NCBI GenBank assembly: GCA_944385025.1
Contig: CALWVQ010000042.1
Span: 1-64,000, forward strand
DNA from: an uncultured Eubacterium sp.
GTDB lineage: Bacteria; Bacillota; Clostridia; Oscillospirales; Acutalibacteraceae
Reading direction: 5' to 3'
Length of the DNA: 64,000 bases
A program made the translations under genes and the position numbers. The notes under the pieces are model-generated. The model had not been told where the DNA came from, ran no database searches, and saw nothing but the letters and a program-made list of their open reading frames with translations. The stretch's first letter is position 1, and each line of letters starts with the position of its first letter. Shown one piece after another: positions 9,524-18,783 of this stretch.

Positions 9524-10201
9524 TTAGTGCTTTTCAGACCATTTTGTGAATTGGTAAAGTCCTTCCCTGCTGCCTGACAAAATAAGAATATCGCCTTTAT
9601 GGAACACATAATCCGGCAACACAGTTTCGAGAACATCGCCGTCACATTCAACAGCAATAATATTAAGACCAAAATGATTTCTCAAGTCAACTTGTGATAC
9701 AGATTTACCAACAATATATTCTGGTACAGGCAATTTTGAAATATTGATTTTTTCGCTTAACTGAATAAAGTCAAGAACTTTTGATGCTTCAAGACGATTA
9801 GCAAGCCTGATTGCCATATCTCTCTCGGGATATACAACCTCTGCGCCCAGCTTTTCAAGAATTTCACCGTGTTCGGAACTGTTAGCCTTAGATATTACCA
9901 AAGGAATGTTCATACTAACAAGATGAAGGGTAGCAAGGATTGAAGTGTCAAGCTGTTCTGCAATACAGACAATAACTATATCGCAGTTTTGAATACCCGT
10001 TTCCTCAAGTGATTTTTTATCAAGACTTTTTATAACCAAAGCGTTTTCGGTAATTTCACGAAATTCTCTGATTTTTTCTTCATTTTTGTCAAGTACCAAA
10101 AGATTTGCCCCTGCGCTTGCCAGTTCTCTTGCCAATGCGCCGCCGAATCTTCCAAGTCCTACAATACCATAAGTTGTTTTATCCTTCTTTTGCTTAAACA
10201 A
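9524..10201 (-). CDS. ktrA: Potassium uptake regulatory subunit KtrA (TrkA-N/RCK)
   Basis: A 225-residue cytosolic RCK protein that gates the KtrB channel. The Rossmann motif GLGRFGGALA is at residues 15-24, with an acidic residue at the end of the second strand (LVLDKNEE) for adenine-nucleotide binding. The C-terminal TrkA-C domain spans roughly residues 140-220; in related KtrA proteins this domain binds c-di-AMP. It follows ktrB by 15 bases. A short inverted repeat overlaps the stop codon (about 9514-9531) but is a weak terminator. Confidence 0.93.
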   Translation of the reverse strand: MFKQKKDKTTYGIVGLGRFGGALARELASAGANLLVLDKNEEKIREFREITENALVIKSLDKKSLEETGIQNCDIVIVCIAEQLDTSILATLHLVSMNIPLVISKANSSEHGEILEKLGAEVVYPERDMAIRLANRLEASKVLDFIQLSEKINISKLPVPEYIVGKSVSQVDLRNHFGLNIIAVECDGDVLETVLPDYVFHKGDILILSGSREGLYQFTKWSEKH

Positions 10202-10216
10202 AGTTTTATCCTCCCA

Positions 10217-11518
10217 TTAACCGATAGCAATATTGCCGTCGGGATAGCTAACTCTTTCTTTTTCTCCAAAATACCATAACGATGCAACGGTAAGAGGTCC
10301 CAATCTGCCTATATACATTATCACTATACAAAGAAATTTGCTGTATGGGGTGAGATCGGGCGATATGCCTGTTGAAAGACCTACTGTACCAAATGCACTG
10401 GTTATTTCAAACAATATGTCAGAAAGCGCAAGCTGGGGTTCAAAAATACTCATTAAGAATGTTCCCAGCATAACTACGCCCAATGCCAAAAGTGTAATAA
10501 CGGATGCTTTTCTGAATGCATATTGCGGAACTGCATAGTTGAATGCTTTTTCCGACTTATTTGATGAAGCTGATTTTATACCCTGTAGCAGCACAAAGAA
10601 TGTGCTTGTTTTGATACCGCCGCCGGTGGAACCCGGTGATGCTCCGATAAACATCAGTACTGTCAGCACCAAAAGACCGCTTTCAGTAAGATTGCCTAAC
10701 GGATAGGTTGAAAAACCTGCCGTTCTTGCAGATACACTATGAAAGAAGGCTCCAAGCCACGACATATCGTTTTGAGTCAATTTAAGAAGCAGCGCGCCAA
10801 TAACAATCAATGAAACGCTTACTGAAATAACAACTTTTGAATGCATTGACATCTTACGCCATCTTCCCTTTGTCAGCCACATTTCCCTAATAACAAGAAA
10901 ACCAATACCGCCAAAGAAAATAAGAGTACAAGTAATTATATTGAGAGCTATGTTGTTTTGATACGGAATAAGATTCTGAAAATTGCCTAAAACATCAAAT
11001 CCTGAGTTATTAAACGCCGCCACAGAATGAAACAAACTTATTCCTATGGCTTTCAGCGGCGGGTAGTCCTGGACAAAAACGAAAAAACTGGACACAGCGC
11101 CCAAAAGCTCAAAGACGATAGTAGTAATAAAAATATCCTTGATAAAACCAACAAGACCTTTACCTGAATCAACGTTAAGAGACTCTCGAATAAGATTTCG
11201 TCCCTTCAGGTCAACCTTTTTACCCATTGCAATAATGATTCCTGTACCTACCGCAGTAACTCCCAGACCGCCGATTTGAATAAGCAAGCCCAATACGATT
11301 TGACCGAAAACGGAAAAAGTGTCGCCTGCATCAACCACAACGAGTCCGGTAACACAAACTGCGCTTGTTGAAGTGTAAAGGGCATCAATATAACTAATAT
11401 CAACGCCATCTTTCAAACTGCACGGCAAACTTAAAAGCAACGAACCTACAAGTATTACAGTCAAAAAACCAGCTGCAATAATTCGACCTGCAGGCTGTCT
11501 ACGTAAAAATTTAGGCAT
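10217..11518 (-). CDS. ktrB: Potassium uptake membrane subunit KtrB (TrkH family)
   Basis: A 433-residue membrane protein with the four pore-loop repeats of the Trk/Ktr/HKT superfamily: SAVCVTGLVV, AFNNSGFDVL, SARTAGFSTY and SAFGTVGLSTG, each with the filter glycine. It imports potassium, coupled to sodium in characterised KtrB. I place the start at the ATG at 11518 because AGAGGAAG lies just before it. An in-frame TTG 45 bases further upstream lies inside the promoter's -10 region and is not credible. It forms an operon with ktrA. Confidence 0.93.
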   Translation of the reverse strand: MPKFLRRQPAGRIIAAGFLTVILVGSLLLSLPCSLKDGVDISYIDALYTSTSAVCVTGLVVVDAGDTFSVFGQIVLGLLIQIGGLGVTAVGTGIIIAMGKKVDLKGRNLIRESLNVDSGKGLVGFIKDIFITTIVFELLGAVSSFFVFVQDYPPLKAIGISLFHSVAAFNNSGFDVLGNFQNLIPYQNNIALNIITCTLIFFGGIGFLVIREMWLTKGRWRKMSMHSKVVISVSVSLIVIGALLLKLTQNDMSWLGAFFHSVSARTAGFSTYPLGNLTESGLLVLTVLMFIGASPGSTGGGIKTSTFFVLLQGIKSASSNKSEKAFNYAVPQYAFRKASVITLLALGVVMLGTFLMSIFEPQLALSDILFEITSAFGTVGLSTGISPDLTPYSKFLCIVIMYIGRLGPLTVASLWYFGEKERVSYPDGNIAIG

Positions 11519-11552
11519 AATACTTCCTCTGATAAATAAACTTTCAGTATCA

Positions 11553-11580
11553 ATTATACTCAAATGAATGATTTAGTCAA
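11553..11580 (-). promoter_or_regulatory. Promoter of ktrB-ktrA
   Basis: TTGACT (11580-11575), a 16-base spacer and TATAAT (11558-11553) on the minus strand; predicted start about 28 bases before the ktrB ATG. It lies just downstream of the terminator ending the 1.1 kb RNA candidate. Confidence 0.8.
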
Positions 11581-11643
11581 TAGGATTATTATTAATATTT
11601 AAGCGCAAATAAATTCATTACAGAACAAAATCTATTTTTTCGC

Positions 11644-11691
11644 AAAAAAAATATAAAAAGCAGGCAAAAGGTTTACTCTCCTTTTGCCTGC
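11644..11691 (-). terminator. Strong terminator of the 1.1 kb RNA candidate
   Basis: Perfect 12-base arms at 11680-11691 and 11660-11671 (GCAGGCAAAAGG and complement) with an 8-base loop. On the minus strand they are followed by TTTTTATATTTTTTTT. This is among the strongest intrinsic terminators in the window. Confidence 0.92.
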
Positions 11692-12594
11692 GCTACTAAC
11701 TTATATATCTCGGATGATTCCTGTCATCCTTCAGCTTATTAGGTCATCAGCCATTTATGAAGCTGATAAATTAATTTCAACAAACTACTTATTATAACGT
11801 ATCTATATAAAATAAATTTCTTTACCGACGTTCAATCTTTGTAGCCTAACTACCTGCCGCCACCATCCCGAAGGTACATCAATCATCGCGCTGTGACTTT
11901 TGTCACGCAAGCATCCGGTTATTGTAATTGATAATAACTGTCTAACCAATCGCCCCGAAACTATCGGCAGTTACCGATTCAGCAATGTTTCTTTACACAC
12001 TGCCTCTGCAACACCAACTAAACTTAATCGTACACAAACTAATATAAACTAATTTGCAAATTAAATCTAATTGCTGTCCGAACAAACAACTCACGAAATA
12101 TCTCTATTTCCCTTATCGGTACAAGTCGGTTTAATAACCTAATAAACCTTTGATTTAAGCTCGTAATATTCAGTTTTCTTAGTGCATCGGACTAACCTCG
12201 ATATTTAATCTCTTTTATACACTAATCAGCCCATCGGACTATACCTCTCATCTTCGTTATGACATATATACTAATCAATACTTTATATCTTTATAACACT
12301 CTGATACTTAATCTTTCGATTTACCTGTACCATTTAGTATTTTGATATTACTTCTTGATTAATTTTTGTCACAAATTATCAGCAGGAAGATAATTAAGAA
12401 TATATGATAAAGTTATTAAGTTTTTTGCACTCATAATGTAAGAGCCAACCCTGCTTAAATAACTTTCTAAAATGCTTTAATAGCTTGCATCCGCCATCAA
12501 ATCTGTAAGTTGTCAATCCGTAGTCGTTATATTTGATTTGTTAGATTAATACTTTTACTGTTTGATATTCTGTCGATGCGATAATCCGTTATCT

Positions 12595-12642
12595 TTATTG
12601 GATTACATTACGAGTGCTTGTCTGATCTGGTTCAAAATCCAT
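12595..12642 (-). CDS. Putative 15-residue peptide inside the 1.1 kb RNA
   Basis: The minus strand carries AAAGGAGG (12659-12652), an almost ideal ribosome binding site, nine bases before an ATG at 12642. The ORF encodes MDFEPDQTSTRNVIQ and stops with TAA. A 7-base-pair stem (12646-12652 with 12616-12622) brackets the start codon, so translation may compete with RNA folding. The peptide resembles nothing I recognise. It could be a leader peptide, a translated small peptide of a dual-function RNA, or a coincidence of a purine-rich structural element. Confidence 0.4.
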   Translation of the reverse strand: MDFEPDQTSTRNVIQ

Positions 12643-12684
12643 TGGGACAAGCCTCCTTTCGTGGTTTAAACAAAAGACAAACAT

Positions 12685-12740
12685 CCTTTAACTAATTCCT
12701 AAAGAATATTTATACCCTTTAACTACTTCCTAAAGGATAT
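12685..12740 (-). repeat. Two 25-base direct repeats forming tandem hairpins at the RNA 5' end
   Basis: Copies at 12685-12709 and 12716-12740 differ at two positions, with a 31-base period. On the minus strand each folds CUUUA with UAAAG, presenting GGAA(G/U)UAGU in the loop. Confidence 0.8.
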
Positions 12741-12757
12741 CTCCTTTGTTCATCTAA

Positions 12758-12786
12758 AGAATAGCACAGTATTTGTTACTTGTCAA
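12758..12786 (-). promoter_or_regulatory. Strong promoter of the 1.1 kb RNA candidate
   Basis: TTGACA (12786-12781), a 17-base spacer and TATTCT (12763-12758) on the minus strand, preceded by A-tracts (about 12787-12830) that resemble an UP element. Predicted start is near 12751. No gene follows for 1.2 kb in this direction. Confidence 0.8.
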
Positions 12787-12854
12787 TAGTTTTTTTGTAT
12801 TTTCTTAAAAACTTTTATTTATTTTGCTGTCTTAGGGACTGTAATTAATTACTA

Positions 12855-12883
12855 TTGACGAACGGCAAGCAAATATATATAAT
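12855..12883 (+). promoter_or_regulatory. Promoter of the DUF1292 gene
   Basis: TTGACG (12855-12860), a 17-base spacer and TATAAT (12878-12883), placing transcription start about 25 bases before the gene. It is divergent from the RNA promoter, with about 70 bases between the -35 boxes. Confidence 0.78.
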
Positions 12884-12914
12884 ATAGTTAGATTACGAAA
12901 GGCGTGTGAATAAT

Positions 12915-13232
12915 ATGGCGATTGACGAAGAATACTATGAACCTGATATTTTAAGCGTTAGCGACGAAGACGGAAACGAGATACTGTTTGAGCTTCTTGA
13001 AAGATATGAGACAGAAGACAATGTTTACGTTGCAATTACTCGATATTACGATACTGATGAAGAAATAGTCGACGGTGATTATGAAGTAATTATCCTTAAA
13101 GTTGATAATGAAGACGGCGAGGAGTTTCTTGTTGAAATCGAAGACGAAAACGAATACGAGCAGGTTTCTGACATACTTATGGCAATGGTAGAGAAAAAAT
13201 ACGATGTAGAGTATTTTGAACCGGAGCAATAA
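12915..13232 (+). CDS. DUF1292 family protein (YrzB-like)
   Basis: A strongly acidic protein of about 105 residues with DEDGNEILFELLERYE, typical of the YrzB/UPF0473 family. The function of the family is unknown; homologues lie near alaS and ruvX-type genes in Firmicutes. I prefer the ATG at 12915. The in-frame GTG at 12906 is only three bases from the AAAGG ribosome binding site, although the ATG's own spacing is somewhat long (12). The gene is followed after a few bases by the 6S-like RNA, which may be processed from the same transcript. Confidence 0.85.
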   Translation: MAIDEEYYEPDILSVSDEDGNEILFELLERYETEDNVYVAITRYYDTDEEIVDGDYEVIILKVDNEDGEEFLVEIEDENEYEQVSDILMAMVEKKYDVEYFEPEQ

Positions 13233-13235
13233 AAC

Positions 13236-13430
13236 CACCTACAATCTGCCCTTCTCGACAACCTACTGCCTTAATAACCCGAACACGTTTTAATAGGGAT
13301 TTATCTTCCGTGAAACGGGAATGCAGACCTCCCTTTTTCAGGACGCTGGTAGCACAAAGTGATCGGAGTAAAACCCACCTGCTTATTAGGCAGGTTATTC
13401 TCGGCGTAGGCGGCTGGGCGGATTATAACA
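13236..13430 (+). ncRNA. ssrS: Probable 6S RNA
   Basis: The 240-base gap after the DUF1292 gene holds a rod-like RNA ending at a strong terminator. Long-range pairs close it: 13243-13251 with 13416-13424 (nine pairs including a G-U), and CCUACUGCC at 13262-13270 with GGCGUAGG at 13403-13410 (one bulge). The 3' half has the hairpin ACCUGC/GCAGGU (13377-13395), extended by GAGUAA/UUAUUC pairs. Length (about 190 nt), end-pairing and long central region match 6S RNA, which mimics an open promoter and sequesters the vegetative polymerase. The identification rests on shape and size, not an alignment. An SRP RNA is unlikely because its conserved tetraloop domain is missing. Confidence 0.6.
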
Positions 13431-13437
13431 AACAAAA

Positions 13438-13468
13438 AACAGTTCCTATTTTTAGGAACTGTTTTTTT
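13438..13468 (+). terminator. Terminator after the 6S-like RNA
   Basis: Arms AACAGTTCCTA (13438-13448) and complement (13453-13463) followed by T7. The A-rich left flank lets it serve the convergent HMA gene as well. Confidence 0.9.
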
Positions 13469-13473
13469 ATGTC

Positions 13474-13725
13474 TTATTTTCCGAATACAGAAAAAATCCC
13501 TTTCTTGTATGGCTGGATTTCAAGTGAAACAAATTTATATCCCGTTTCCTCTATTACTGATTTAAGTTTATCCTCGTCAATATCTTCAGCAATTATCACA
13601 CTCTGCTTTTTTTCGTGAGAGGACTGCACTTTCTTTACATCAAAATTTTCTTCTATTGCTTTGCTCATATGAGCTTCGCAGTTTTGACACATCATACCAT
13701 CTATGCCAACTATATATTTTTTCAT
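13474..13725 (-). CDS. Heavy-metal-associated (HMA) domain protein, CopZ-like
   Basis: An 83-residue single-domain protein. MKKYIVGIDGMMCQNCEAHM contains the metal-binding CxxC (MCQNC, residues 13-17), the HMA fold being predicted from the babbab-like hydrophobic pattern. Family members carry copper or other soft metals to P-type ATPases. No partner ATPase is adjacent, so metal specificity is open. The gene has its own promoter with a palindromic operator and stands alone between converging terminators. Confidence 0.88.
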   Translation of the reverse strand: MKKYIVGIDGMMCQNCEAHMSKAIEENFDVKKVQSSHEKKQSVIIAEDIDEDKLKSVIEETGYKFVSLEIQPYKKGIFSVFGK

Positions 13726-13739
13726 ATAATCTCTCCTTG

Positions 13740-13755
13740 GTTAGTATTTACTAAC
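13740..13755. promoter_or_regulatory. Palindromic operator upstream of the HMA gene
   Basis: GTTAGTA-TT-TACTAAC is a perfect inverted repeat with 7-base arms, placed over the predicted transcription start (about 13753). A bound repressor would block initiation; a metal-sensing regulator is the obvious guess, not shown by the sequence. Confidence 0.65.
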
Positions 13756-13759
13756 TATG

Positions 13760-13788
13760 ATATTAGCACATTAAAAATTAAAAGTCAA
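13760..13788 (-). promoter_or_regulatory. Promoter of the HMA gene
   Basis: TTGACT (13788-13783), a 17-base spacer and TAATAT (13765-13760) on the minus strand. Confidence 0.78.
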
Positions 13789-13793
13789 CGCAT

Positions 13794-13820
13794 AAAAGCC
13801 ACGGATTAACCGTGGCTTTT
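13794..13820 (-). terminator. Terminator of groEL
   Basis: Arms AAAAGCCACGG (13794-13804) and complement (13810-13820), 18 bases after the groEL stop. Confidence 0.85.
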
Positions 13821-13837
13821 ACTGCCATTATTTACAA

Positions 13838-15493
<1,656 letters not shown>

Positions 15494-15499
15494 TCAAAA

Positions 15500-15778
<279 letters not shown>

Positions 15779-15818
15779 TCACCTCTATAATGTAAATGAT
15801 ATGTTTGTGTATTTCCGA

Positions 15819-15845
15819 TTAGCACTCTTTATCCTTGAGTGCTAA
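15819..15845. promoter_or_regulatory. CIRCE operator (HrcA binding site)
   Basis: A perfect TTAGCACTC-N9-GAGTGCTAA inverted repeat, the HrcA heat-shock operator, sits at the predicted start of groES transcription. Confidence 0.97.
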
Positions 15846-15853
15846 CAATTATT

Positions 15854-15881
15854 ATTTTAGCAAGTTTTTTCCATTTGTCAA
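15854..15881 (-). promoter_or_regulatory. Promoter of groES-groEL
   Basis: TTGACA (15881-15876), a 16-base spacer and TAAAAT (15859-15854) on the minus strand, with the CIRCE element immediately downstream. Confidence 0.85.
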
Positions 15882-15900
15882 GAGTATTAACAAATTATTT

Positions 15901-15948
15901 AAAAAATATAGCCTGCCAATACAATTATATAGTATCAGCAGGCTATAT
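15901..15948 (-). terminator. Terminator of ispD-ispF
   Basis: Arms ATATAGCCTGC (15906-15916) and complement (15938-15948) with a T-rich tail on the minus strand, directly after ispF. Confidence 0.75.
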
Positions 15949-15949
15949 A

Positions 15950-16426
15950 TTATCCTATTTTCTCTATGAGGCAAACGCTGTGAGCGGCTATTCCTTCTTT
16001 CGCTCCTGTAAATCCCAGTCCCTCTTCTGTGGTAGCTTTTACAGAAACGTCGTCAACTGAAATATTGCAGGCTTTTGCAATATTTTCGCGCATTTCAATT
16101 ATATGTGGCGCCATTTTAGGTGCTTGGGCGAGAATCGTACTGTCAATATTCACTATCCTGTAACCCTTTTCGTTAACCTGTCTTACAACCTCTTCAAGAA
16201 GTTTCAGACTGTCCGCACCTTTCCACTTATCATCAGTATCGGGAAAAAGCTTTCCTATATCACCCATTGCGGCTGCGCCCAGAATTGCGTCAGATATTGC
16301 GTGGAGAAGAACGTCGGCATCGCTGTGTCCCAATAGACCCACAGGGCTTGGAATGTCAACCCCGCCGATTATACACTTTCTTCCCTCTACAAGTTTATGA
16401 ACGTCATAACCGTGTCCTATTCTCAT
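15950..16426 (-). CDS. ispF: 2-C-methyl-D-erythritol 2,4-cyclodiphosphate synthase
   Basis: A 158-residue MEP-pathway enzyme. [12 protein letters not shown] holds the metal-binding Asp-x-His; [19 protein letters not shown] holds the third ligand. It cyclises CDP-methylerythritol phosphate. It overlaps ispD by four bases. With ispH near 25 kb, three MEP-pathway steps are encoded in the window. Confidence 0.97.
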   Translation of the reverse strand: MRIGHGYDVHKLVEGRKCIIGGVDIPSPVGLLGHSDADVLLHAISDAILGAAAMGDIGKLFPDTDDKWKGADSLKLLEEVVRQVNEKGYRIVNIDSTILAQAPKMAPHIIEMRENIAKACNISVDDVSVKATTEEGLGFTGAKEGIAAHSVCLIEKIG

Positions 16427-17106
16427 TCAAGTTCACCTCGTGCTTTTAAAATGCTTTCAGCAACTGCAATATCCTCGGGAGTGGTGATTTTTATATTACC
16501 GTAGTCCCCTGTTACAGCGCAGACTTTTTCGCCGTAATTTTCTATTAATGCACAGTCATCTGTAAAATCTTTTTTTTGACTTTTTGCAAGCTCAAGGGCT
16601 TTCTTGTATAAATCAAACTTAAAAATCTGCGGTGTTCTGATTGAAACAAGCGTTGACCTATCAGGAGTGTCAACAATAATATTATCATCGTCCACAACCT
16701 TAATAGTATCCTTTACGGGAACGCCAACAGCAGCGGCGCCGTATTCATACGCTTTGTCAATAGTTTTGAGAATCTCATCTTCTGTTATCAGCGGTCTTGC
16801 ACCGTCGTGAATAATAACGTATTCGCAGTCGTCGTCAATAGTTTCTACTGCATTGAAAACGCTTTCCTGACGTGTGCTCCCTCCAAAGCAGTAGCTGACA
16901 TCGTATGAGCCTAAAACCTCTTCAAAAGAGTCAAGGTCGGATTCTCGGCAGACTACGATAATCTCATCAATAACAGGAATTTCCGAAAAAGTTTTGACCG
17001 TTCTTTCAATAACAGTCATTCCTCCCGCCTGTAAAAGCAGTTTACTTTTATCAGCTTTCATTCTTGTGGAATTTCCTGCACCTAAAATTATTGCAACATT
17101 ACTCAT
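16423..17106 (-). CDS. ispD: 2-C-methyl-D-erythritol 4-phosphate cytidylyltransferase
   Basis: A 227-residue nucleotidyltransferase. The CTP-binding signature [17 protein letters not shown] is at the N-terminus, and [15 protein letters not shown] is the conserved central motif. It makes CDP-methylerythritol, the precursor handled two steps later by IspF. It overlaps rqcH by eight bases and ispF by four, so all three are translated from one mRNA. Confidence 0.96.
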   Translation of the reverse strand: MSNVAIILGAGNSTRMKADKSKLLLQAGGMTVIERTVKTFSEIPVIDEIIVVCRESDLDSFEEVLGSYDVSYCFGGSTRQESVFNAVETIDDDCEYVIIHDGARPLITEDEILKTIDKAYEYGAAAVGVPVKDTIKVVDDDNIIVDTPDRSTLVSIRTPQIFKFDLYKKALELAKSQKKDFTDDCALIENYGEKVCAVTGDYGNIKITTPEDIAVAESILKARGELE

Positions 17107-18775
17107 TTTTAAGCCTTTCTATCTCTTCGATTGTAGGAGTTGCGTATTCTGTATTATACGGCGTATACACTACAAAGCCAAATTTTGCGCCGTTGGGTTT
17201 TTTAACATTTTTTACAAGAGTGTAATCCACCGCTACGTTTGATGATGAGCGTGCTTTGCTGTAATAAGCGGCAATAACAGCGCAGTCGTGAATAGCCTCG
17301 TCGGTAATCTCTTTGCCGCTTGTTTCACAAATAACGTGACTGCCCGCCGTATCCTGCACGTGAAACCAAGTGTCGTAGTTTTTAGCCGTTTTCAAAGTAA
17401 GCCTGTCGTTCATTATATTGTTTCTTCCGACTAAAACCCTGAAGCCGTCACGTGTTTTAAACTCCATAGGCTTTAAAGCTTTTTCGTTTTTCTTTTTAGT
17501 CACCGTTTTTTTTATATAGCCGCCCTGTGACAGTTCGTTTTTAATTTCGGTGATTTCGCTGTCTGTTTCAGCTCTTGAGAGAGCGTCGATAACAGTATCA
17601 AAATATTTTACCTCGGCGTCCGCTTGAGCGATAAAATCAGTCAATTTACTTTCCGCCACCTGTTTTTTGCGGTATTCCTTATAATACTTTTGTGCATTTT
17701 GTGAGGGAGTAAGCGAAACGTCGGCAGGTATTCTTACCAAATTATTGTTATCGTAAAAATTCTCCAAATCGTAGTAGGGCGCGCCTTTTTCAAGTCTGTA
17801 CTGATTTGCGTTAATTAAGTCGCCGTATATTTTATACGTTTCCTTGTCCTTACAGGACTCAAGCTCAAGACGTCTGTTTTCCCTTTTACGTACAGACCTT
17901 TCCTGTAAAGTGGCAAGAGTCTTAAACAAATCAGCGCTTCTGGACTTAATTCGCATAAGTCTTACACGCTCATAGTAGAAATAATCAAGCAGTTGAGAAA
18001 AGGTTTCAAACTCTCTGATTTGAGCTAAATTATCATACTGCTTAACGTCAATAAAGGTAAAATCCTTGGGAGTATCCGTTATAACGGCAACAGGCTTGGG
18101 ATTTGCAGCCTGTCTTTTAAACTCTTCCAGCGACAAACCGTTTTCTATCTCACGGCACACAATGGGAGAAACACCCATAAGTGTATCCATAACGGCTTTT
18201 GCAGGAGCTTTACTGCTGTTTTTTATCCTGTCCTTTATCAAGAATAAATCGTCTGTGAAAATGTTCAGCTTATCCTGTTTCGGCGGCGCAGTATAAATAA
18301 TGCCCGGCAAAATTTCACGAATATGAGATTTGCTTTCGTCTACCCTTTTGACTGCGTCAACAATCTTGTTATCCTTATCAACAAAAACTATATTTGAGTA
18401 TTTGCCCATTATTTCAACGATAAGATAATAACAGGTTTTATCCCCGAGCTCATCTGTTGCAGTAAATTTAATCTTAATAATTCTTTCAAGCCCGTCCTGC
18501 TCCACAGCGTCAACCCATGCGCCCATAAGCCTTTTTCTTAAAAGAAGGCAAAGCATAGGAGGCTTTGCAGGATTTTCGGGCGGATAATCTGTAAAGTGAA
18601 TGCGAGCGCTGTCAGCATTACAAGACAGCATAAGTCTTTTGCTGCCCTCTCTTGAACGGAGATTTATAACAATCTCATCTCTCGAGGGCTGATGAATCTT
18701 ATCCACCCTGCTGCCTACTGCAAACTGTGCTATTTCATTTTTTAAATGATATAAAAATATTCCGTCAAGTGCCAT
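17099..18775 (-). CDS. rqcH: Ribosome quality control protein RqcH (NFACT/Rqc2 family)
   Basis: A 558-residue NFACT protein, often annotated as fibronectin-binding protein. The NFACT-N domain covers roughly residues 1-200 (MALDGIFLYHLKNEI; RVDKIHQPSRDEIV), followed by a helical coiled-coil arm (about 270-430) and the NFACT-R domain with TWFHVQDTAGSHV near 470. In Bacillus RqcH binds stalled 50S subunits with peptidyl-tRNA and adds alanine tails. Its length is close to that of Bacillus RqcH. Confidence 0.92.
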   Translation of the reverse strand: MALDGIFLYHLKNEIAQFAVGSRVDKIHQPSRDEIVINLRSREGSKRLMLSCNADSARIHFTDYPPENPAKPPMLCLLLRKRLMGAWVDAVEQDGLERIIKIKFTATDELGDKTCYYLIVEIMGKYSNIVFVDKDNKIVDAVKRVDESKSHIREILPGIIYTAPPKQDKLNIFTDDLFLIKDRIKNSSKAPAKAVMDTLMGVSPIVCREIENGLSLEEFKRQAANPKPVAVITDTPKDFTFIDVKQYDNLAQIREFETFSQLLDYFYYERVRLMRIKSRSADLFKTLATLQERSVRKRENRRLELESCKDKETYKIYGDLINANQYRLEKGAPYYDLENFYDNNNLVRIPADVSLTPSQNAQKYYKEYRKKQVAESKLTDFIAQADAEVKYFDTVIDALSRAETDSEITEIKNELSQGGYIKKTVTKKKNEKALKPMEFKTRDGFRVLVGRNNIMNDRLTLKTAKNYDTWFHVQDTAGSHVICETSGKEITDEAIHDCAVIAAYYSKARSSSNVAVDYTLVKNVKKPNGAKFGFVVYTPYNTEYATPTIEEIERLKNE

Positions 18776-18783
18776 AGTTAATC

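Larger units (their letters stand above)
11644..12751 (-). ncRNA. Candidate long structured RNA of about 1.1 kb, class unknown
   Basis: This 1.1 kb interval has no plausible long reading frame but is bounded like a transcription unit: a strong minus-strand promoter (12786-12758) and a strong minus-strand terminator (11691-11644). Local hairpins recur throughout. They include tandem hairpins from two 25-base repeats near the 5' end, a 7-base-pair stem around the start of a 15-codon ORF, arms at 12179-12186/12218-12225, a GUGAC/GUCAC stem (11893-11906) and hairpins at 11712-11729 and 11731-11767. The decamer CATCGGACTA occurs twice (12185-12194, 12232-12241). I find no signature of tmRNA, RNase P RNA, SRP RNA, 6S RNA or a self-splicing intron. 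It could be a free RNA or a very long leader of ktrBA. The function is unknown. Confidence 0.6.

Noticed and set aside
11519..11563. Upstream TTG start extending KtrB by 15 residues
   Set aside because: It lies within the -10 region of the ktrB promoter and has no ribosome binding site; the ATG at 11518 has AGAGGAAG.
11644..12080. c-di-AMP (ydaO/yuaA) riboswitch upstream of ktrB
   Set aside because: Attractive by context, but I could not align the conserved aptamer segments on either strand.
11644..12751. tmRNA, RNase P RNA, SRP RNA or group I/II intron as explanation of the long gap
   Set aside because: No tRNA-like ends or tag ORF, no conserved RNase P core, no SRP tetraloop domain, no domain V or P7-like core and no reverse transcriptase.
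13079..13261. Minus-strand short reading frames opposite the DUF1292 gene
   Set aside because: They are antisense shadows of an acidic protein and lack ribosome binding sites.
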